A stretch of DNA of 64,000 nucleotides, from contig CAZQWJ010000002.1 of assembly GCA_964597265.1 (NCBI GenBank), positions 1-64,000 on the forward strand, given 5' to 3'. The notes under the pieces were generated by a model. That model was not told the DNA's origin. It made no database searches and saw nothing but the letters and a program-made list of their open reading frames with translations. Both the position numbers and the translations under genes were made by a program. This DNA is from CAZQWJ01 sp964597265. GTDB taxonomy: Bacteria; Patescibacteriota; 4484-211; JAGQKX01. How positions within the stretch are numbered: the first letter of the stretch is position 1; every line of letters begins with the position of its first letter. This document shows, in pieces, positions 33,518 through 44,571 of this stretch.

Positions 33518-34972
33518 TTAATCAGTCAGTTGCATCAATTTCCCGTCCGTTATAGTGACGACTCTGTCCACTCCCACCTGCTCTACAAAATAGCGATCGT
33601 GTGATACCAAAAGCAGAGCACCTTGGTAGTTTTGGAGCGATGTTTCTATAGCTTGCTTAGTCCAGATATCAAGGTGATTGGTCGGTTCGTCCAAAAATAA
33701 CAAGTCAAGTTCTTGCTGTGCGAACACTGCAAATGCTAGCCGCGCACGCTCTCCTGGACTCAACGAACCAATCCTTCGAGAAAAATAATCAACAGGGAAC
33801 AGGTATTTTTTGAGCACACCCGGGAGGCGGTTTTCGGTTACCGTGGTATGTTTGACAAAAAACTCCTTTACGGTCGCATCAAACGGCAGATGCTCCTGAT
33901 TCTGCCGAAAATATCCCCAACGAACCGATTGGCCTATCTCTACCGTCCCAGAAGAAGGCGCAGATGTTCCGGTAATAATGTTTAGGAGCGTTGATTTACC
34001 TACGCCGTTAGGGCCAAATAGCCATAGTCGCTCTTTGCCGCGCATTTCAAAACTAACCGTATCAAGTACCTTATGTGTGTCATAGGCCTGTGAGATGTTT
34101 TGTAACCTAAGCATGAGTTTTCCCGTATGGGACATACCACGAAAATCCACATCCGTAACCGTATCTCTTCGGTATTGGCTGACCTCCGAACGCAGCACCT
34201 CACGCTCCATGCGCTTTTTTGCTGATCTGACAGCCCTACCTCGTGCTTTGCCGTCCTTGATTCTTCGAGAGTTTTCTATCAACCTCTCCAGTTGTCCTCG
34301 TTTTTTCTCTTGACGTTTGTACTCTTTGCGTCGCTCTTCTACCCAATGCTCTTTTTGCATCACGTAATCCGTGTACCCTCCGACAAAAACGTGTAACTTT
34401 TTTTCATCAATTTCAAAAATGCGTGTTACGGTATTATCCAAAAACGACCGATCGTGCGACACCATGAAAACAATGCCATCAAACTCTTTGATGAATTGTT
34501 CCATCCACAAGATTCCGTCGATGTCCAGGTGATTGGTTGGCTCGTCCATGATGAGGATAGTTGGTTGCTGCAAAAGCAATTCTGCGATTTTGACCTTCAT
34601 CTTCTGACCGCTACTCAGCTTGCCAACATCAGTGTCGAGATTGACATCATCAAAGTCAAACCGTGATACATTTTTTTCAAACAGATAATAATCGGCGTTT
34701 AGTGATGCTGCTATCTGCCTGCCGTATTCACGAACTTCAATACCCGAAGGAAATTCAAAGAGTTGTGGCAGATACGCTATGGTTTCATCTTGAATGGTAA
34801 CGTACCCACGATCATATGGCTCTTCGCCGGTTATGAGGCGAAATAAAGTTGTTTTGCCGCAGCCATTTTGGCCGATCAGGCCAACCTTTTCTTTGTTTCC
34901 CAAGACAAAGGTGATGTCTTCCAACAACAGTCCGCTGGGTATTTCCTTGTGTACATGCGAAAAACTGATCAT
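33518..34972 (-). CDS. ABC-F family ATPase (ribosome-associated)
   Basis: Two ABC domains in one chain without membrane segments. First Walker A GLIGQNGCGKTT, signature KLSSGQKMKVKIAELL and Walker B ILIMDEPTNHLD; second WLFGPNGVGKST, SLSPGERARLAFAVF and LLFLDEPTNHLD. Between them is a charged linker (about 220-280, ERRKEYKRQEKKRGQLERLI), as in translation factors that relieve stalled or drug-bound ribosomes. Frames open to 35020, but residues start naturally at MISFSHVHKE (34972). There an extended -10, TGATAGTAT, puts the transcript start one base before the ATG; the upstream ATG lies in the loop of a terminator hairpin. Gene length is then 484 aa. Confidence 0.93.
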   Translation of the reverse strand: MISFSHVHKEIPSGLLLEDITFVLGNKEKVGLIGQNGCGKTTLFRLITGEEPYDRGYVTIQDETIAYLPQLFEFPSGIEVREYGRQIAASLNADYYLFEKNVSRFDFDDVNLDTDVGKLSSGQKMKVKIAELLLQQPTILIMDEPTNHLDIDGILWMEQFIKEFDGIVFMVSHDRSFLDNTVTRIFEIDEKKLHVFVGGYTDYVMQKEHWVEERRKEYKRQEKKRGQLERLIENSRRIKDGKARGRAVRSAKKRMEREVLRSEVSQYRRDTVTDVDFRGMSHTGKLMLRLQNISQAYDTHKVLDTVSFEMRGKERLWLFGPNGVGKSTLLNIITGTSAPSSGTVEIGQSVRWGYFRQNQEHLPFDATVKEFFVKHTTVTENRLPGVLKKYLFPVDYFSRRIGSLSPGERARLAFAVFAQQELDLLFLDEPTNHLDIWTKQAIETSLQNYQGALLLVSHDRYFVEQVGVDRVVTITDGKLMQLTD

Positions 34973-35004
34973 GCCTGCAATACTATCAAAAAGATTCCCC
35001 AAAA

Positions 35005-35037
35005 GAAAACGGTTCGACATACAATCGAACCGTTTTC
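35005..35037 (-). terminator. Terminator/attenuator hairpin before the ABC-F gene
   Basis: A perfect 12-bp inverted repeat (35005-35016 with 35026-35037), GAAAACGGTTCG, with a 9-base loop, followed on the minus strand by TTTTCTTTT. It lies between the surface-protein stop and the ABC-F start, so it ends that transcript or could act as an attenuator for the ABC-F gene. Confidence 0.75.
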
Positions 35038-35065
35038 ATAGCACAAAATCATTCTACAACTCTGA

Positions 35066-35884
35066 CTAAAAGAACAACGACACCATTAACAGCCGCAGTA
35101 ATGTGAATACCTGCCGCACCACCGCGACTAATAGACCAATCAATCCCATTACCCCTCCTCCGCTATCAGGAGGACTTGGGATCGGAGTAACAACCACTGT
35201 TGGTGTCGGCTGCGGTGTTGGTGTCGGCGTCGGTTGTGGCTGTTGCGTTGGCGTTGGTGTCACAACCGTTGTCGGTGTAGGCGATGGCGTTACAACCGTA
35301 GTTGGCGTGGGTGTCGGAGTTGGCTGCCCACCCCCGCCAGAAGCAGTGCCGCTAACACGTACATCATCCACATACACAATGTCGCCCGTGCCGGTAATGG
35401 TTGCCACAAATCTGATACCAAACGCCGGCTGATTATCAGCAAGCGCACCCGGCAAAACTACATGCTCAATCCACTCCTCGCCACCTTCCTCGACCGGAGT
35501 ACGATCATCACCATCTATGACTGCACCAGTATGCCAGGTACTACCGTCGACCGACCACTGCATCTCCAAAAGATCCTGGGCATCCCATCCAGCATTGGTA
35601 TCATGCCAAAATGTTACAACCACATCCGTGTGCCCAACAGTAGATACATTCCTTTGCATGATCGCACCTTCGGTATTGCCAGCAACTCGCGCTTTGCGTG
35701 TACCAGAATGGGCATTGGAAACGCTGTTTGTCCAGGTTCCTTCCGGTTGTACGACCCACGCATCAAGCGTGGCATCTTCAAAATCGTCTTCAAACAACGT
35801 GACTGATTGTGCATGCACAGCATACGGTACACATAACACCAATGTAATTAACCCGCCTAGGATATAGCTCGTATATCTGTTCAT
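35066..35884 (-). CDS. Secreted surface protein with Pro/Thr linker and C-terminal membrane anchor
   Basis: A 272-aa protein, function unknown. Signal peptide (about 1-25, cleavage likely after AVHA), then a beta-rich domain (about 26-185; FEDDFEDATLDAWVVQ, FWHDTNAGWDAQDLLEMQWS, VYVDDVRVSG) resembling jelly-roll carbohydrate-binding or concanavalin-like modules. A PTPTPT/VVTPTPT linker (about 192-238) follows, ending in a hydrophobic segment (GVMGLIGLLVAVV) that may anchor it. AAAGGGGGTGAG precedes the ATG at 35884. The Thr/Pro codons make the DNA at 35170-35330 repetitive. It is probably displayed on the cell surface (inference). Confidence 0.82.
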   Translation of the reverse strand: MNRYTSYILGGLITLVLCVPYAVHAQSVTLFEDDFEDATLDAWVVQPEGTWTNSVSNAHSGTRKARVAGNTEGAIMQRNVSTVGHTDVVVTFWHDTNAGWDAQDLLEMQWSVDGSTWHTGAVIDGDDRTPVEEGGEEWIEHVVLPGALADNQPAFGIRFVATITGTGDIVYVDDVRVSGTASGGGGQPTPTPTPTTVVTPSPTPTTVVTPTPTQQPQPTPTPTPQPTPTVVVTPIPSPPDSGGGVMGLIGLLVAVVRQVFTLLRLLMVSLFF

Positions 35885-35968
35885 TACTATCTCACCCCCT
35901 TTCCGATATATAGAAATATATACCAACATCGGATAAGATAACAACGGCTAAATTATACGGAAGGGATA

Positions 35969-36277
35969 TTACATTTTGATCTCCACAGAAACACCAGCAG
36001 GAAGGTCCAAATTGGAAAGCTGGTCTAAGGTCTGAGCAGTTGGTTCATGAATATCTACAATACGCTTATGCGTGAGGCGTTCAAAACTCTCTTGGCTACG
36101 TTTGTCTATATGCGGACCCTTGAGCACAGTAAATAATTCCCGCTTAGTGGGAAGTGGGATTGGACCAACAACCTGGGCGCCTGTTCGTAGTGCTGTTTCC
36201 ACAATCTCCATAGCCGCCTGATCCAATACTTTGTAATCAAAACTCTTTAAACGTACTCTAATACGTCCTTTTGGCAT
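35969..36277 (-). CDS. rpsJ: 30S ribosomal protein S10
   Basis: S10 (uS10), 102 aa: [60 protein letters not shown]. It normally starts the S10 operon directly before rplC, but here it closes the rpoBC-str-tuf block and is separated from rplC by 3.3 kb of unrelated genes. A TTGACA lies upstream at 36342-36347. Confidence 0.97.
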   Translation of the reverse strand: MPKGRIRVRLKSFDYKVLDQAAMEIVETALRTGAQVVGPIPLPTKRELFTVLKGPHIDKRSQESFERLTHKRIVDIHEPTAQTLDQLSNLDLPAGVSVEIKM

Positions 36278-36333
36278 ATAGACAACAAGATCAAGTACCC
36301 AAACTTAACCTTTATTTGACTGTTAAGAATATT

Positions 36334-36421
36334 ACCACACGTGTCAAATTTTAGCCGTATGTGTGGTGTTTTCGTACCCTTTGGTGGAGTTGTTAGATAT
36401 GAAAACTTTCAACAACTCCAC
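36334..36421 (-). promoter_or_regulatory. tuf-rpsJ intergenic region: inverted repeat and possible rpsJ promoter
   Basis: GTGGAGTTGTT (36384-36394) and AACAACTCCAC (36411-36421) form a perfect 11-bp stem after tuf, without a T run. Nearer rpsJ a TTGACA (36342-36347, minus) sits between ACCACAC (36334-36340) and GTGTGGT (36361-36367). A TAACAG 16 bp downstream could be the -10. The region suggests partial termination after tuf plus a separate rpsJ promoter. Confidence 0.45.
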
Positions 36422-36455
36422 GCAAGGATGCGGGAGTCCCAAAGTCAGCAACGAA

Positions 36456-37643
36456 TTAACTGACAACCTTGGTTACTACTCCTGCGCCAACGGTGTGACC
36501 TCCTTCTCGAATGGCGAAGCGAAGACCTTCGTCCATAGCTACTGGCTGAATTAGTTTCACTTTGAAGGTCACGTTATCTCCTGGCATTACCATCTCAGTA
36601 CCCTCGGCGAGTGTCACCTCTCCGGTTACATCGGTAGTACGCAGGTAGAATTGCGGGCGATATCCACCAAAAAATGGTGTGTGTCGTCCTCCTTCTTCTT
36701 GCTTCAGGATATATACTTCAGCCTCAAACTCAGTATGAGGCTTGATCGAACCAGGAGCTGCCAATACTTGACCGCGCTGGATATCTTTTGTTTCCACGCC
36801 CCGGAGCAAAATACCAACATTATCTCCTGCTTGTCCTTCATCAAGAGTCTTTCGGAACATCTCAACACCGGTAACTACTGTTTTCTTGATCTCATCAACA
36901 ATACCAACGATTTCGATTTCTTCTCCGACCTTGACAACGCCGGTATCAATACGACCAGTGGCAACTGTTCCTCGGCCAGCGATAGAGAAAACGTCCTCAA
37001 CAGGCATGAGGAATGGTTTATCAACCTCCCGAACAGGAATGTCAATATATTCATCCACAGCTTTCATGAGGTCTTTGATGCTTTGTATAGCATCAGCATC
37101 CCCTTCAATGGCCTTCAAGGCTGACCCGCGAATGATTGGGACATCATCACCTGGATACTCATACTTACTCAAGAGTTCGCGGACTTCGACTTCTACGAGA
37201 TCCGCTAACTCAACATCATCAACCATATCCATTTTGTTCATAAAGACAACGATCTTTGGTACATTTACCTGTCGTGCCAGTAGAATGTGTTCACGAGTCT
37301 GAGGCATTGGACCATCAGCCGCAGAAACTACCAAGATAGCACCATCCATTTGTGCTGCACCGGTGATCATGTTCTTGATGTAGTCTTCGTGACCAGGAGC
37401 GTCAACGTGTGCATAGTGACGACTCTCTGTGGTGTATTCGACGTGAGTAATATTGATGGTAATACCACGTTCACGCTCTTCAGGAGCTTTGTCAATGTTC
37501 TCAAACGGAACAAACTCCGAAAGCCCTTCATCCGCTAACACTTTTGTAATAGCCGCGGTTAAGGTTGTTTTACCGTGGTCAACGTGTCCGATTGTTCCAA
37601 TATTGACGTGCGGTTTTTCACGAGAAAAGACTTCTTTTGACAT
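36456..37643 (-). CDS. tuf: Elongation factor Tu
   Basis: EF-Tu, 395 aa, delivers aminoacyl-tRNA to the ribosome. G1 GHVDHGKT (19-26), switch [13 protein letters not shown]3 [21 protein letters not shown]4 MNKMDMV, G5 [10 protein letters not shown], then domains II and III to the C-terminal [27 protein letters not shown] precedes the ATG. It follows fusA as in the str operon. Confidence 0.98.
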   Translation of the reverse strand: MSKEVFSREKPHVNIGTIGHVDHGKTTLTAAITKVLADEGLSEFVPFENIDKAPEERERGITINITHVEYTTESRHYAHVDAPGHEDYIKNMITGAAQMDGAILVVSAADGPMPQTREHILLARQVNVPKIVVFMNKMDMVDDVELADLVEVEVRELLSKYEYPGDDVPIIRGSALKAIEGDADAIQSIKDLMKAVDEYIDIPVREVDKPFLMPVEDVFSIAGRGTVATGRIDTGVVKVGEEIEIVGIVDEIKKTVVTGVEMFRKTLDEGQAGDNVGILLRGVETKDIQRGQVLAAPGSIKPHTEFEAEVYILKQEEGGRHTPFFGGYRPQFYLRTTDVTGEVTLAEGTEMVMPGDNVTFKVKLIQPVAMDEGLRFAIREGGHTVGAGVVTKVVS

Positions 37644-37708
37644 ATTTTCACCACCTTTCCAAGATATACTAAAAATACTATTTTTTAGATACTACCAACA
37701 GGATTATA

Positions 37709-39817
37709 CTATGATTCATTCGTTTTACTATCTGTAACGCCTGAAATTACTTTTTCGGCGATATTAGCCGGCACTTCTTGATAATGGGACGGCGTCATAC
37801 TAAAGCTGGCACGGCCCTGCGTCATACTTCGTAGAGATGTTGCATATCCAAACATTTCTGCCAAAGGAACCTTTGCATCTATAATCTGCGCATTGCCTCG
37901 CGGGGTGCTTTGTTCGACCTGACCTCGCTTGCTACCCAGATCCCCAATTACATCTCCCATAAACTCCTCAGGGGTAACGACTTCTAAGTTCATAATTGGC
38001 TCCAACAGGACTGGCTTGGCAGCACGTGCTGCTTCTCGTACCGCCATGGAACCGGCGATTTTAAAGGCAATTTCAGAAGAGTCAACATCATGATACGACC
38101 CATCGAACAACGTTACTTTGATATCAGTCAGCGGATAGCCAGCCAAAACACCGTTGTCAAACGCCTCATTTACACCTTTCTCTACAGGCGGTATAAATTC
38201 GTTGGGAATCGCACCTCCCTTGATAGCATTTACAAACTCTCTGCCACTTCCGCGTTCCAAAGGCTCTATCTTAATGACAACATGCCCATACTGTCCACGT
38301 CCACCAGACTGTTTGATGTATTTACCTTCATGCTTGTCGATGGTAGCTGCGATGGTTTCGCGGTATGCTACCTGTGGACGACCGACATTGACATCGACAC
38401 CAAACTCTCGCTTCAAACGATCTACCATAATCTCCAAGTGTAATTCGCCCATACCCGAGATGAGGACCTGGCCCGTCTCCTCGTCGGTTTTCAGAACAAA
38501 GGTTGGGTCTTCTTCTTGTAGTTTGCGGAGTGCTTCACCGAGTTTGTCACGATCAGCTTTTGCCCTTGGCTCAATAGACAATGAGATAACCGGTTCAGGA
38601 AAAGTAATCTCACCCAACGCTACAGGCATATCCGCAGCACTAATTGTATTTCCTGTTGCAGCATCTTTCAGCCCAACTGCAGCAACAATCTCCCCTGCGG
38701 AAACGTCCTTTACCTCCTCACGCTGGTTGGCGTGCATGAGTACAATACGTCCCAATCGCTGTTTATCGTTCTTGTTAACATTCATAATGGTATCGCCAGT
38801 AGTAGCTTTACCAGAATACACACGGAAATAGGCCAGCCGTCCAACATATGGATCAGTTTGAACTTTGAAGACGAGTGCACAAAATGGCTCATTTTCCTCC
38901 GGAAGTAACTCAACTTCTTCACCAGTCACAATATTGGTACCTCTTACAGCGGGCACATCCGCTGGAGAAGGCAAATACCAGACAACTGCGTCCAACATGG
39001 GCTGCACGCCTTTATTTTTGAGTGAAGATCCACACAAGACTGGCACAATAGCATTGTTAATGACACCTTTTCGCAAACCTGCCCGTAGCTCCTCAAGAGA
39101 AGGTTCTTCTCCTCCTAGATATTTTTCCAGCAAGGCATCGTCCTGCTCCGCGATCTTTTCGACCAGCGCTTCACGCAATGCTTCAACCTGCTCTTGCATA
39201 TCAGCAGGAACATCTTCCTCTCTAAATGTTGCCCCCAAGGCCTCGTCTTCCCAAATAATTGCTTTGCGGGTTAACAGATCGACGAGACCGACAAATGCTG
39301 ATTCTGCCCCGATGGGGATGTTGTATGCTACAGCCGGAACTCCCAGCCGTTCTCGGATTTCTTCCAAGGTTCTAAAATAATCAGCACCCAATTTATCCAT
39401 TTTATTCACAAACAAAATGCGGGAAACGTTGTATTTATCAGCTTGGCGAGAGACGGTTTCAGTCTGGGACTGCACACCCTCCTCAGCGTCAAACACCATA
39501 ACCGCCCCGTCTAAGACACGCAAAGAACGTTCGACTTCGGCGGTAAAATCCAAGTGGCCAGGTGTGTCGATAATATTGACGCGATGATCCAACCAAAAAG
39601 CAGTTGTAGCAGCCGACTGAATCGTGATCCCCCGTTCTCGCTCTTGCTCCATCCAGTCCATTGTCGCTTCACCTTCGTGCACTTCTCCAATTTTGTACGT
39701 CCGACCAGTGTAGTACAGCACACGTTCCGTGGTCGTTGTCTTGCCAGCGTCAATATGGGCAATAATACCGATATTGCGGATCTTTTCAATTGGGTAGTGT
39801 TTTGTTTCGTTTACCAT
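37709..39817 (-). CDS. fusA: Elongation factor G
   Basis: EF-G, 702 aa, drives translocation. G1 [12 protein letters not shown], switch [16 protein letters not shown]3 DTPGHLDF, G4 [11 protein letters not shown], followed by domains II-V including [16 protein letters not shown] and [19 protein letters not shown]. The start codon overlaps the end of rpsG by 7 bp, implying coupled translation. Confidence 0.98.
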   Translation of the reverse strand: MVNETKHYPIEKIRNIGIIAHIDAGKTTTTERVLYYTGRTYKIGEVHEGEATMDWMEQERERGITIQSAATTAFWLDHRVNIIDTPGHLDFTAEVERSLRVLDGAVMVFDAEEGVQSQTETVSRQADKYNVSRILFVNKMDKLGADYFRTLEEIRERLGVPAVAYNIPIGAESAFVGLVDLLTRKAIIWEDEALGATFREEDVPADMQEQVEALREALVEKIAEQDDALLEKYLGGEEPSLEELRAGLRKGVINNAIVPVLCGSSLKNKGVQPMLDAVVWYLPSPADVPAVRGTNIVTGEEVELLPEENEPFCALVFKVQTDPYVGRLAYFRVYSGKATTGDTIMNVNKNDKQRLGRIVLMHANQREEVKDVSAGEIVAAVGLKDAATGNTISAADMPVALGEITFPEPVISLSIEPRAKADRDKLGEALRKLQEEDPTFVLKTDEETGQVLISGMGELHLEIMVDRLKREFGVDVNVGRPQVAYRETIAATIDKHEGKYIKQSGGRGQYGHVVIKIEPLERGSGREFVNAIKGGAIPNEFIPPVEKGVNEAFDNGVLAGYPLTDIKVTLFDGSYHDVDSSEIAFKIAGSMAVREAARAAKPVLLEPIMNLEVVTPEEFMGDVIGDLGSKRGQVEQSTPRGNAQIIDAKVPLAEMFGYATSLRSMTQGRASFSMTPSHYQEVPANIAEKVISGVTDSKTNES

Positions 39818-40278
39818 TTGAAATGAGCAAATGCGCGATTGGCTTCGGCCATCTTATGAACGTTTTGCTTTGTTTTCATAGCTTCTCCTTCTTCGTTATA
39901 CGCAGCTACAATCTCATCCGCCAGCAAACTTGCCATATCTGTACCTTTACGAGTGCGTGCGGCTGCGATAATCCAACGCATGGCTAACATCTCTTTTCGC
40001 TCAATTCGGACTGGTACAGGGATCTGATACGTAGCGCCACCAACGCGTCGGGCACGTACTTCTATGGTGGGGGCCACATTGCGCAGAGCTTGTTCAAACA
40101 CGTTCAATGGTTCGCCTCCTACTCTCTCCGCCGCCTGATCCAATGCGGTGTATACGAGTCGTTCTGCCAACGCCTTCTTGCCATCGAGCATAACATGGTT
40201 GATAAACTTATACAGCTGCTCTGAATTATATTTGGCGTCTGCTTTTATTGCTTGTCGTTTAAATTTTGCTGTTCTCAT
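39811..40278 (-). CDS. rpsG: 30S ribosomal protein S7
   Basis: S7 (uS7), 155 aa, head assembly protein at the E site: [60 protein letters not shown], and the C-terminal NRAFAHFKW. Two bp after rpsL. Confidence 0.97.
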   Translation of the reverse strand: MRTAKFKRQAIKADAKYNSEQLYKFINHVMLDGKKALAERLVYTALDQAAERVGGEPLNVFEQALRNVAPTIEVRARRVGGATYQIPVPVRIERKEMLAMRWIIAAARTRKGTDMASLLADEIVAAYNEEGEAMKTKQNVHKMAEANRAFAHFKW

Positions 40279-40280
40279 AA

Positions 40281-40694
40281 TTATTTCTTGGGCCGCTTAC
40301 TTCCATACTTACTGCGGCTAGTAGTACGCTTTTCCACTCCGGCGCTATCCAACGCACCACGGACAATGTGATATTTCACGCCGGGAAGGTCTTTGACACG
40401 ACCTCCTCGCACAAGGACAACACTGTGCTCTTGCAGATTGTGTCCCTCACCTTGGATATATGCAGTAATTTCTTTTCGGTTGCTCAACCGTACACGAGCG
40501 ACTTTGCGCAACGCGGAGTTTGGCTTTTTGGGAGTCATCGTCTTTACTGCAATACAAACACCTCGCCTAAAAGGGTTACGGGTAGGTACCACCTGTCGTT
40601 GCAAGGAATTCCACGTTCCTCGTAACGCAGTAGATTTGATCTTCTTCAGTTTTTGCGTTCGTCCACGACGAACTAATTGGTTTATTGTAGGCAT
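40281..40694 (-). CDS. rpsL: 30S ribosomal protein S12
   Basis: S12 (uS12), 137 aa, decoding centre: [40 protein letters not shown] and [17 protein letters not shown]. The PNSA loop Lys that determines streptomycin response is present (TPKKPNSA), the usual sensitive-type sequence. Confidence 0.98.
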   Translation of the reverse strand: MPTINQLVRRGRTQKLKKIKSTALRGTWNSLQRQVVPTRNPFRRGVCIAVKTMTPKKPNSALRKVARVRLSNRKEITAYIQGEGHNLQEHSVVLVRGGRVKDLPGVKYHIVRGALDSAGVEKRTTSRSKYGSKRPKK

Positions 40695-40755
40695 AATCTT
40701 CTATGAAGCTTGTTCGGCTTTGAATGATAAACGATACAGGCCGAGGTTTCAACAG

Positions 40756-43700
40756 CTAGTTTGACGTTGCTGGCTCATTATGCTCGCTTTGTTCCTCTGC
40801 TTCCATTGCCGCCTCCAGTTCCTGCTCTTCGAGTATGGAGTCTTTGGTCGGGATAAGTCGCCCGATGATGACGTTTTCTTTGAGACCCAGAAGCCGGTCA
40901 AATTGCGGTCGCATATTGATGGCCGTCTGAGCAAGTACATTGGTCGTTTGAACAAATGATGCCGCAGACAACCAGGAATCAGTGAGTAAGGACGCACGAG
41001 AGATACCTAGTAAGGTTCGTTTGAATTGTATTGGTTTGCCACCTGCTGCTTTGATCTTCTCATTTTCTTCGTTCACATCTATAATGCTGACAAACTCGCC
41101 CGACATATAGGCACTAGAACCTGGCTCGGTGATACGTACGCGTGCACTCATCTTACGAATAATCAGTTCGATATGCTTGTCATGGATCACTACGCCTTGG
41201 TTTTTGTACACTCGTTGTACCTCTTTGAGTAAATACATTTGAGCTGCAAGAAGGCCCTTGAGCTCCAGTACTTCATCAAGATCAAGATTACCTGAGGAGA
41301 TGCGCTCTCCCGCCTCGACAAATTGACCGTCCTCTACCGCTAATTCCATGGTTGATGGTACATGGTATTCCCGTTCTTCTTTTACTTCTTTACCATCGAT
41401 TTTTTCGGTCGCTGCGACCGTTACTACATATCCATCGTCGCCTTCTTGCACCGATACTTTTCCTGAAAGATCAGACAGAATACCCAGTTGCTTGGGTGTC
41501 CTTGTTTCCAGCAACTCCTCCGCCCGTGGCAGCCCTTGCGTAATGATTTCGCCCTTTTGCGCAGCACCAGATACATGGAATGTTCTGAGTGTTAACTGTG
41601 TCCCTGGTTCACCAATGGATTGTGCAGCAACAATACCTACTGCCGTTCCCATTTCAACCATACGTTGTGTACCTGGATCTGAACCGTAGCATTTGGCACA
41701 GACACCTACGGTACTTTCACACGTGAGCAAACTGAATACAGGGATCTCTCCCACGCCGGCGTCAAGAATAGCTCGGGCCGTGGAACGGTCGATGAGCGTA
41801 TTCTTTTTTACCAACACTTCTGCAGTCTCCGGATGTTTTATGGTTTCTGCGGCGACTCGACCCATAATCCGCTCAAACAGTGGCCAGTCATCCACATCTT
41901 TTGCCTCTTTGACTACAATATGCTGCTTGGTGCCACAGTCTTCAGTTGTAATCAGCATGTCATGTGCCACATCTACCAACCGTCGCGTGAGATACCCCGC
42001 GCTAGCAGTCAAGAGTGCGGTATCAATCAAACCTTTTCTTCCGCCGATTGCACCGAGGAACCCTTCAAACGAAGACGATCCTTCTATCACACTAGACTTA
42101 ATGGGGGTTTCAAGAATACGTCCGGCTGAATCAGTCATCATTCCACGCATGGCTTCCACTTGTCGGAGGGTATCTGGGTTGGCTTTGGAACCTTTTGATT
42201 TGATAATAATAGCAACCGGGCTGTATGGATCCATCCGTTCGACAGCAATATCAGTAATTTTCCCTTGGATCTCTTCCCAAATACCAATGGTCTGACGATA
42301 GCGCTCACGTTCTGTGGTTAACCCACGTTGATAATTTTTGTCAACTTCCTCAAGCCTCTTGTATGCTTCCTGAATCAGTTCTTCTTTTTCTTCCGGCACT
42401 TGAAAGTCAAACACTGAGATAGAAATACCTGGCCAGGTGGAGTGTTGTTTACCCAAATCCTTGAGATTGTCAATAAGCCGTACGGTCGCGTCTTCACCAA
42501 CTTGTTCCAAACACAGGGAAATTAGTTTACGCATCGCCGAACGATCAATAGTTTCATTAAGGAAACGCAATTCCTCTGGCAAAATCTCATTGAACAAAAT
42601 GCGGCCAACAGATGTTTCTATTTTTTCGCCATTAATATGCACATAAAGTGGAGCTTGATAGTCAATTAATCCTCTTTGTAATGCGGCAATTGCATCTTCG
42701 GCGCGGTAGAATGTGTGTCCTTCACCTTTGCGGTCGGGAAGAAAGGCAGTTAAATAGTACAGCCCCAATGTGAATTCGATCTTCATGTCAACAATAGGCG
42801 CAGAATCGGCGAGTTTGAGAAGGTTTTGGCGCACCATCATACGATTTCGTGCCTCATCAATAGCTTTTTGTGAAAGTGGCACATGCACGGCCATTTGATC
42901 TCCATCAAAGTCTCCAGCAAACGCTGCCATGACTGCTGGATGCATCTGGATAGCGCGTCCTTCGATCAATACCGGGAAAAACGCCTGAATATTTTGCCTG
43001 TGCAACGTTGGTGCGCGATTTAGCAACACCGGATGTTCTTTAGTGACTTCTTCCAAAATATCCCATACTTCATCCCCACGATCTTCCAAGACGTTTTTGG
43101 CACTTTTCAGGTTAGGTGCATACCCGCGCAGAATTAATTCGCGTAATACAAACGGCTTGAACAGTTCCAATGCCATTTCCTTGGGTAAACCTACCTGATC
43201 CAGGGTCAGGCTAGGACCAACAACAATCACACTTCTTCCAGAATAATCTACGCGTTTCCCAAGCAGGTTTTGGCGGAACCGCCCTTGTTTGCCGCTCAAC
43301 ATGTCTGATAAACTTCGATACTTTTTGCGTAGTCTAACGTTTTTGGTTCTGCTGCCTTCAATGAGCGCATCTATTGCTTCCTGTAACATTCTCTTTTCGT
43401 TTTGCAGAATAATTTCGGGGGCACCAAGGTGGATGAGCTCTTTGAGCCGGTTATTTCGATTAATTACTCGACGATACAGATCGTTGAGATCGGATGTCGC
43501 AAATCTACCACCGGGAAGCTGAACCATAGGCCGCAACTCTGGCGGAATAACTGGAAGTGTCGTAAGGATAATCCACTCAGGTCTTGTTTTTGACTCGAAT
43601 AACCCTTTCAGAATGCGGACACGGCGAAGAGTCTTTTGCCGACGAACCTTGGAATGCGACTCGGCATCTTTTTCCAAACCCTTAATCTCTTCTTCCAAAT

Positions 43701-44571
43701 CCATCTGTTGCAACACTTTCAGTAAGGCCTCAGCCCCCATCTCCAATCTCATAAAACCGCCAACCATCACGTCAGTACCAGTAACTTCCATGTCGTAGAT
43801 TCCCCAAAACTCGAGCTGTGCCAGGTCAACCTCAGACACAACCGTATGTCGAGAAATACCTTTGATGAGTTTTTGGATCTCTCCAGAGGAGCTGTTCAGC
43901 TCATCCAACTGCGCCACCATTTCTTGGCGGACAACCAGTATTTCCCGGCGAGCATTATTCTCTATATCCTGAATCTTCAGTTCATCTGATTCTGATATAC
44001 TACCTTTGCCTTTTCCTTTGATTCCCTCAACTTTTTGGTCTCGCTTTTGGGTGATCTCTGCGATACGAGCATTGGTCCCTTCTTCGATTTCTTTCTTACG
44101 CAACTCCAAACGTTCCTCCAGTCCCGCCAGTACCTCTTCTCGCTTTTGGTCGTCAAGCTCAGTAACCAAGTAATCGACAAAATAAATAACCCGCTCCAAA
44201 CTCTTTGGAGCAATATCCAAAATCAATGACAAAATATTTGGGGAACGTCGGAAGAACCACGTATGTACCACTGGGGAAGCTAGCCCTATATGGCCCATGC
44301 GTTCACGTCGTACGCGCGCGAGTGTCACTTCTACCCCACATTTATCGCACACCACACCTTTATACCGAATACGCTTATATTTCCCGCAATAGCATTCGTA
44401 GTCTTTGGTAGGCCCAAAGATACTTTCGGAGAACAACCCGTCTTTTTCGGGTTTGAGCGTACGATAATTGATCGTCTCCGGTTCCAAAACTTCTCCATGA
44501 GACCATGCATTGATGTCCTCTGGTGAAGCTAGGCTTAATTTTAGGGCGTCGAATTCACTTTGATTTCTCAT
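40756..44571 (-). CDS. rpoC: DNA-directed RNA polymerase subunit beta prime
   Basis: RNA polymerase beta prime, 1271 aa. N-terminal zinc site [20 protein letters not shown], rudder/clamp region, and active-site loop [12 protein letters not shown] with all three Mg-binding Asp residues; the preceding residues are AG instead of the usual NA (NADFDGD). The bridge helix region, trigger loop and the second zinc site [11 protein letters not shown] are also seen. Its ATG overlaps the rpoB stop by 4 bp. Shorter than E. coli (1407 aa). Confidence 0.98.
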   Translation of the reverse strand: MRNQSEFDALKLSLASPEDINAWSHGEVLEPETINYRTLKPEKDGLFSESIFGPTKDYECYCGKYKRIRYKGVVCDKCGVEVTLARVRRERMGHIGLASPVVHTWFFRRSPNILSLILDIAPKSLERVIYFVDYLVTELDDQKREEVLAGLEERLELRKKEIEEGTNARIAEITQKRDQKVEGIKGKGKGSISESDELKIQDIENNARREILVVRQEMVAQLDELNSSSGEIQKLIKGISRHTVVSEVDLAQLEFWGIYDMEVTGTDVMVGGFMRLEMGAEALLKVLQQMDLEEEIKGLEKDAESHSKVRRQKTLRRVRILKGLFESKTRPEWIILTTLPVIPPELRPMVQLPGGRFATSDLNDLYRRVINRNNRLKELIHLGAPEIILQNEKRMLQEAIDALIEGSRTKNVRLRKKYRSLSDMLSGKQGRFRQNLLGKRVDYSGRSVIVVGPSLTLDQVGLPKEMALELFKPFVLRELILRGYAPNLKSAKNVLEDRGDEVWDILEEVTKEHPVLLNRAPTLHRQNIQAFFPVLIEGRAIQMHPAVMAAFAGDFDGDQMAVHVPLSQKAIDEARNRMMVRQNLLKLADSAPIVDMKIEFTLGLYYLTAFLPDRKGEGHTFYRAEDAIAALQRGLIDYQAPLYVHINGEKIETSVGRILFNEILPEELRFLNETIDRSAMRKLISLCLEQVGEDATVRLIDNLKDLGKQHSTWPGISISVFDFQVPEEKEELIQEAYKRLEEVDKNYQRGLTTERERYRQTIGIWEEIQGKITDIAVERMDPYSPVAIIIKSKGSKANPDTLRQVEAMRGMMTDSAGRILETPIKSSVIEGSSSFEGFLGAIGGRKGLIDTALLTASAGYLTRRLVDVAHDMLITTEDCGTKQHIVVKEAKDVDDWPLFERIMGRVAAETIKHPETAEVLVKKNTLIDRSTARAILDAGVGEIPVFSLLTCESTVGVCAKCYGSDPGTQRMVEMGTAVGIVAAQSIGEPGTQLTLRTFHVSGAAQKGEIITQGLPRAEELLETRTPKQLGILSDLSGKVSVQEGDDGYVVTVAATEKIDGKEVKEEREYHVPSTMELAVEDGQFVEAGERISSGNLDLDEVLELKGLLAAQMYLLKEVQRVYKNQGVVIHDKHIELIIRKMSARVRITEPGSSAYMSGEFVSIIDVNEENEKIKAAGGKPIQFKRTLLGISRASLLTDSWLSAASFVQTTNVLAQTAINMRPQFDRLLGLKENVIIGRLIPTKDSILEEQELEAAMEAEEQSEHNEPATSN

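Noticed and set aside
35103..35432. Val/Gly-rich plus-strand frame and apparent tandem repeat
   Set aside because: It is the reverse of the Pro/Thr linker of the surface protein; repetition is coding-driven, not a CRISPR or satellite.
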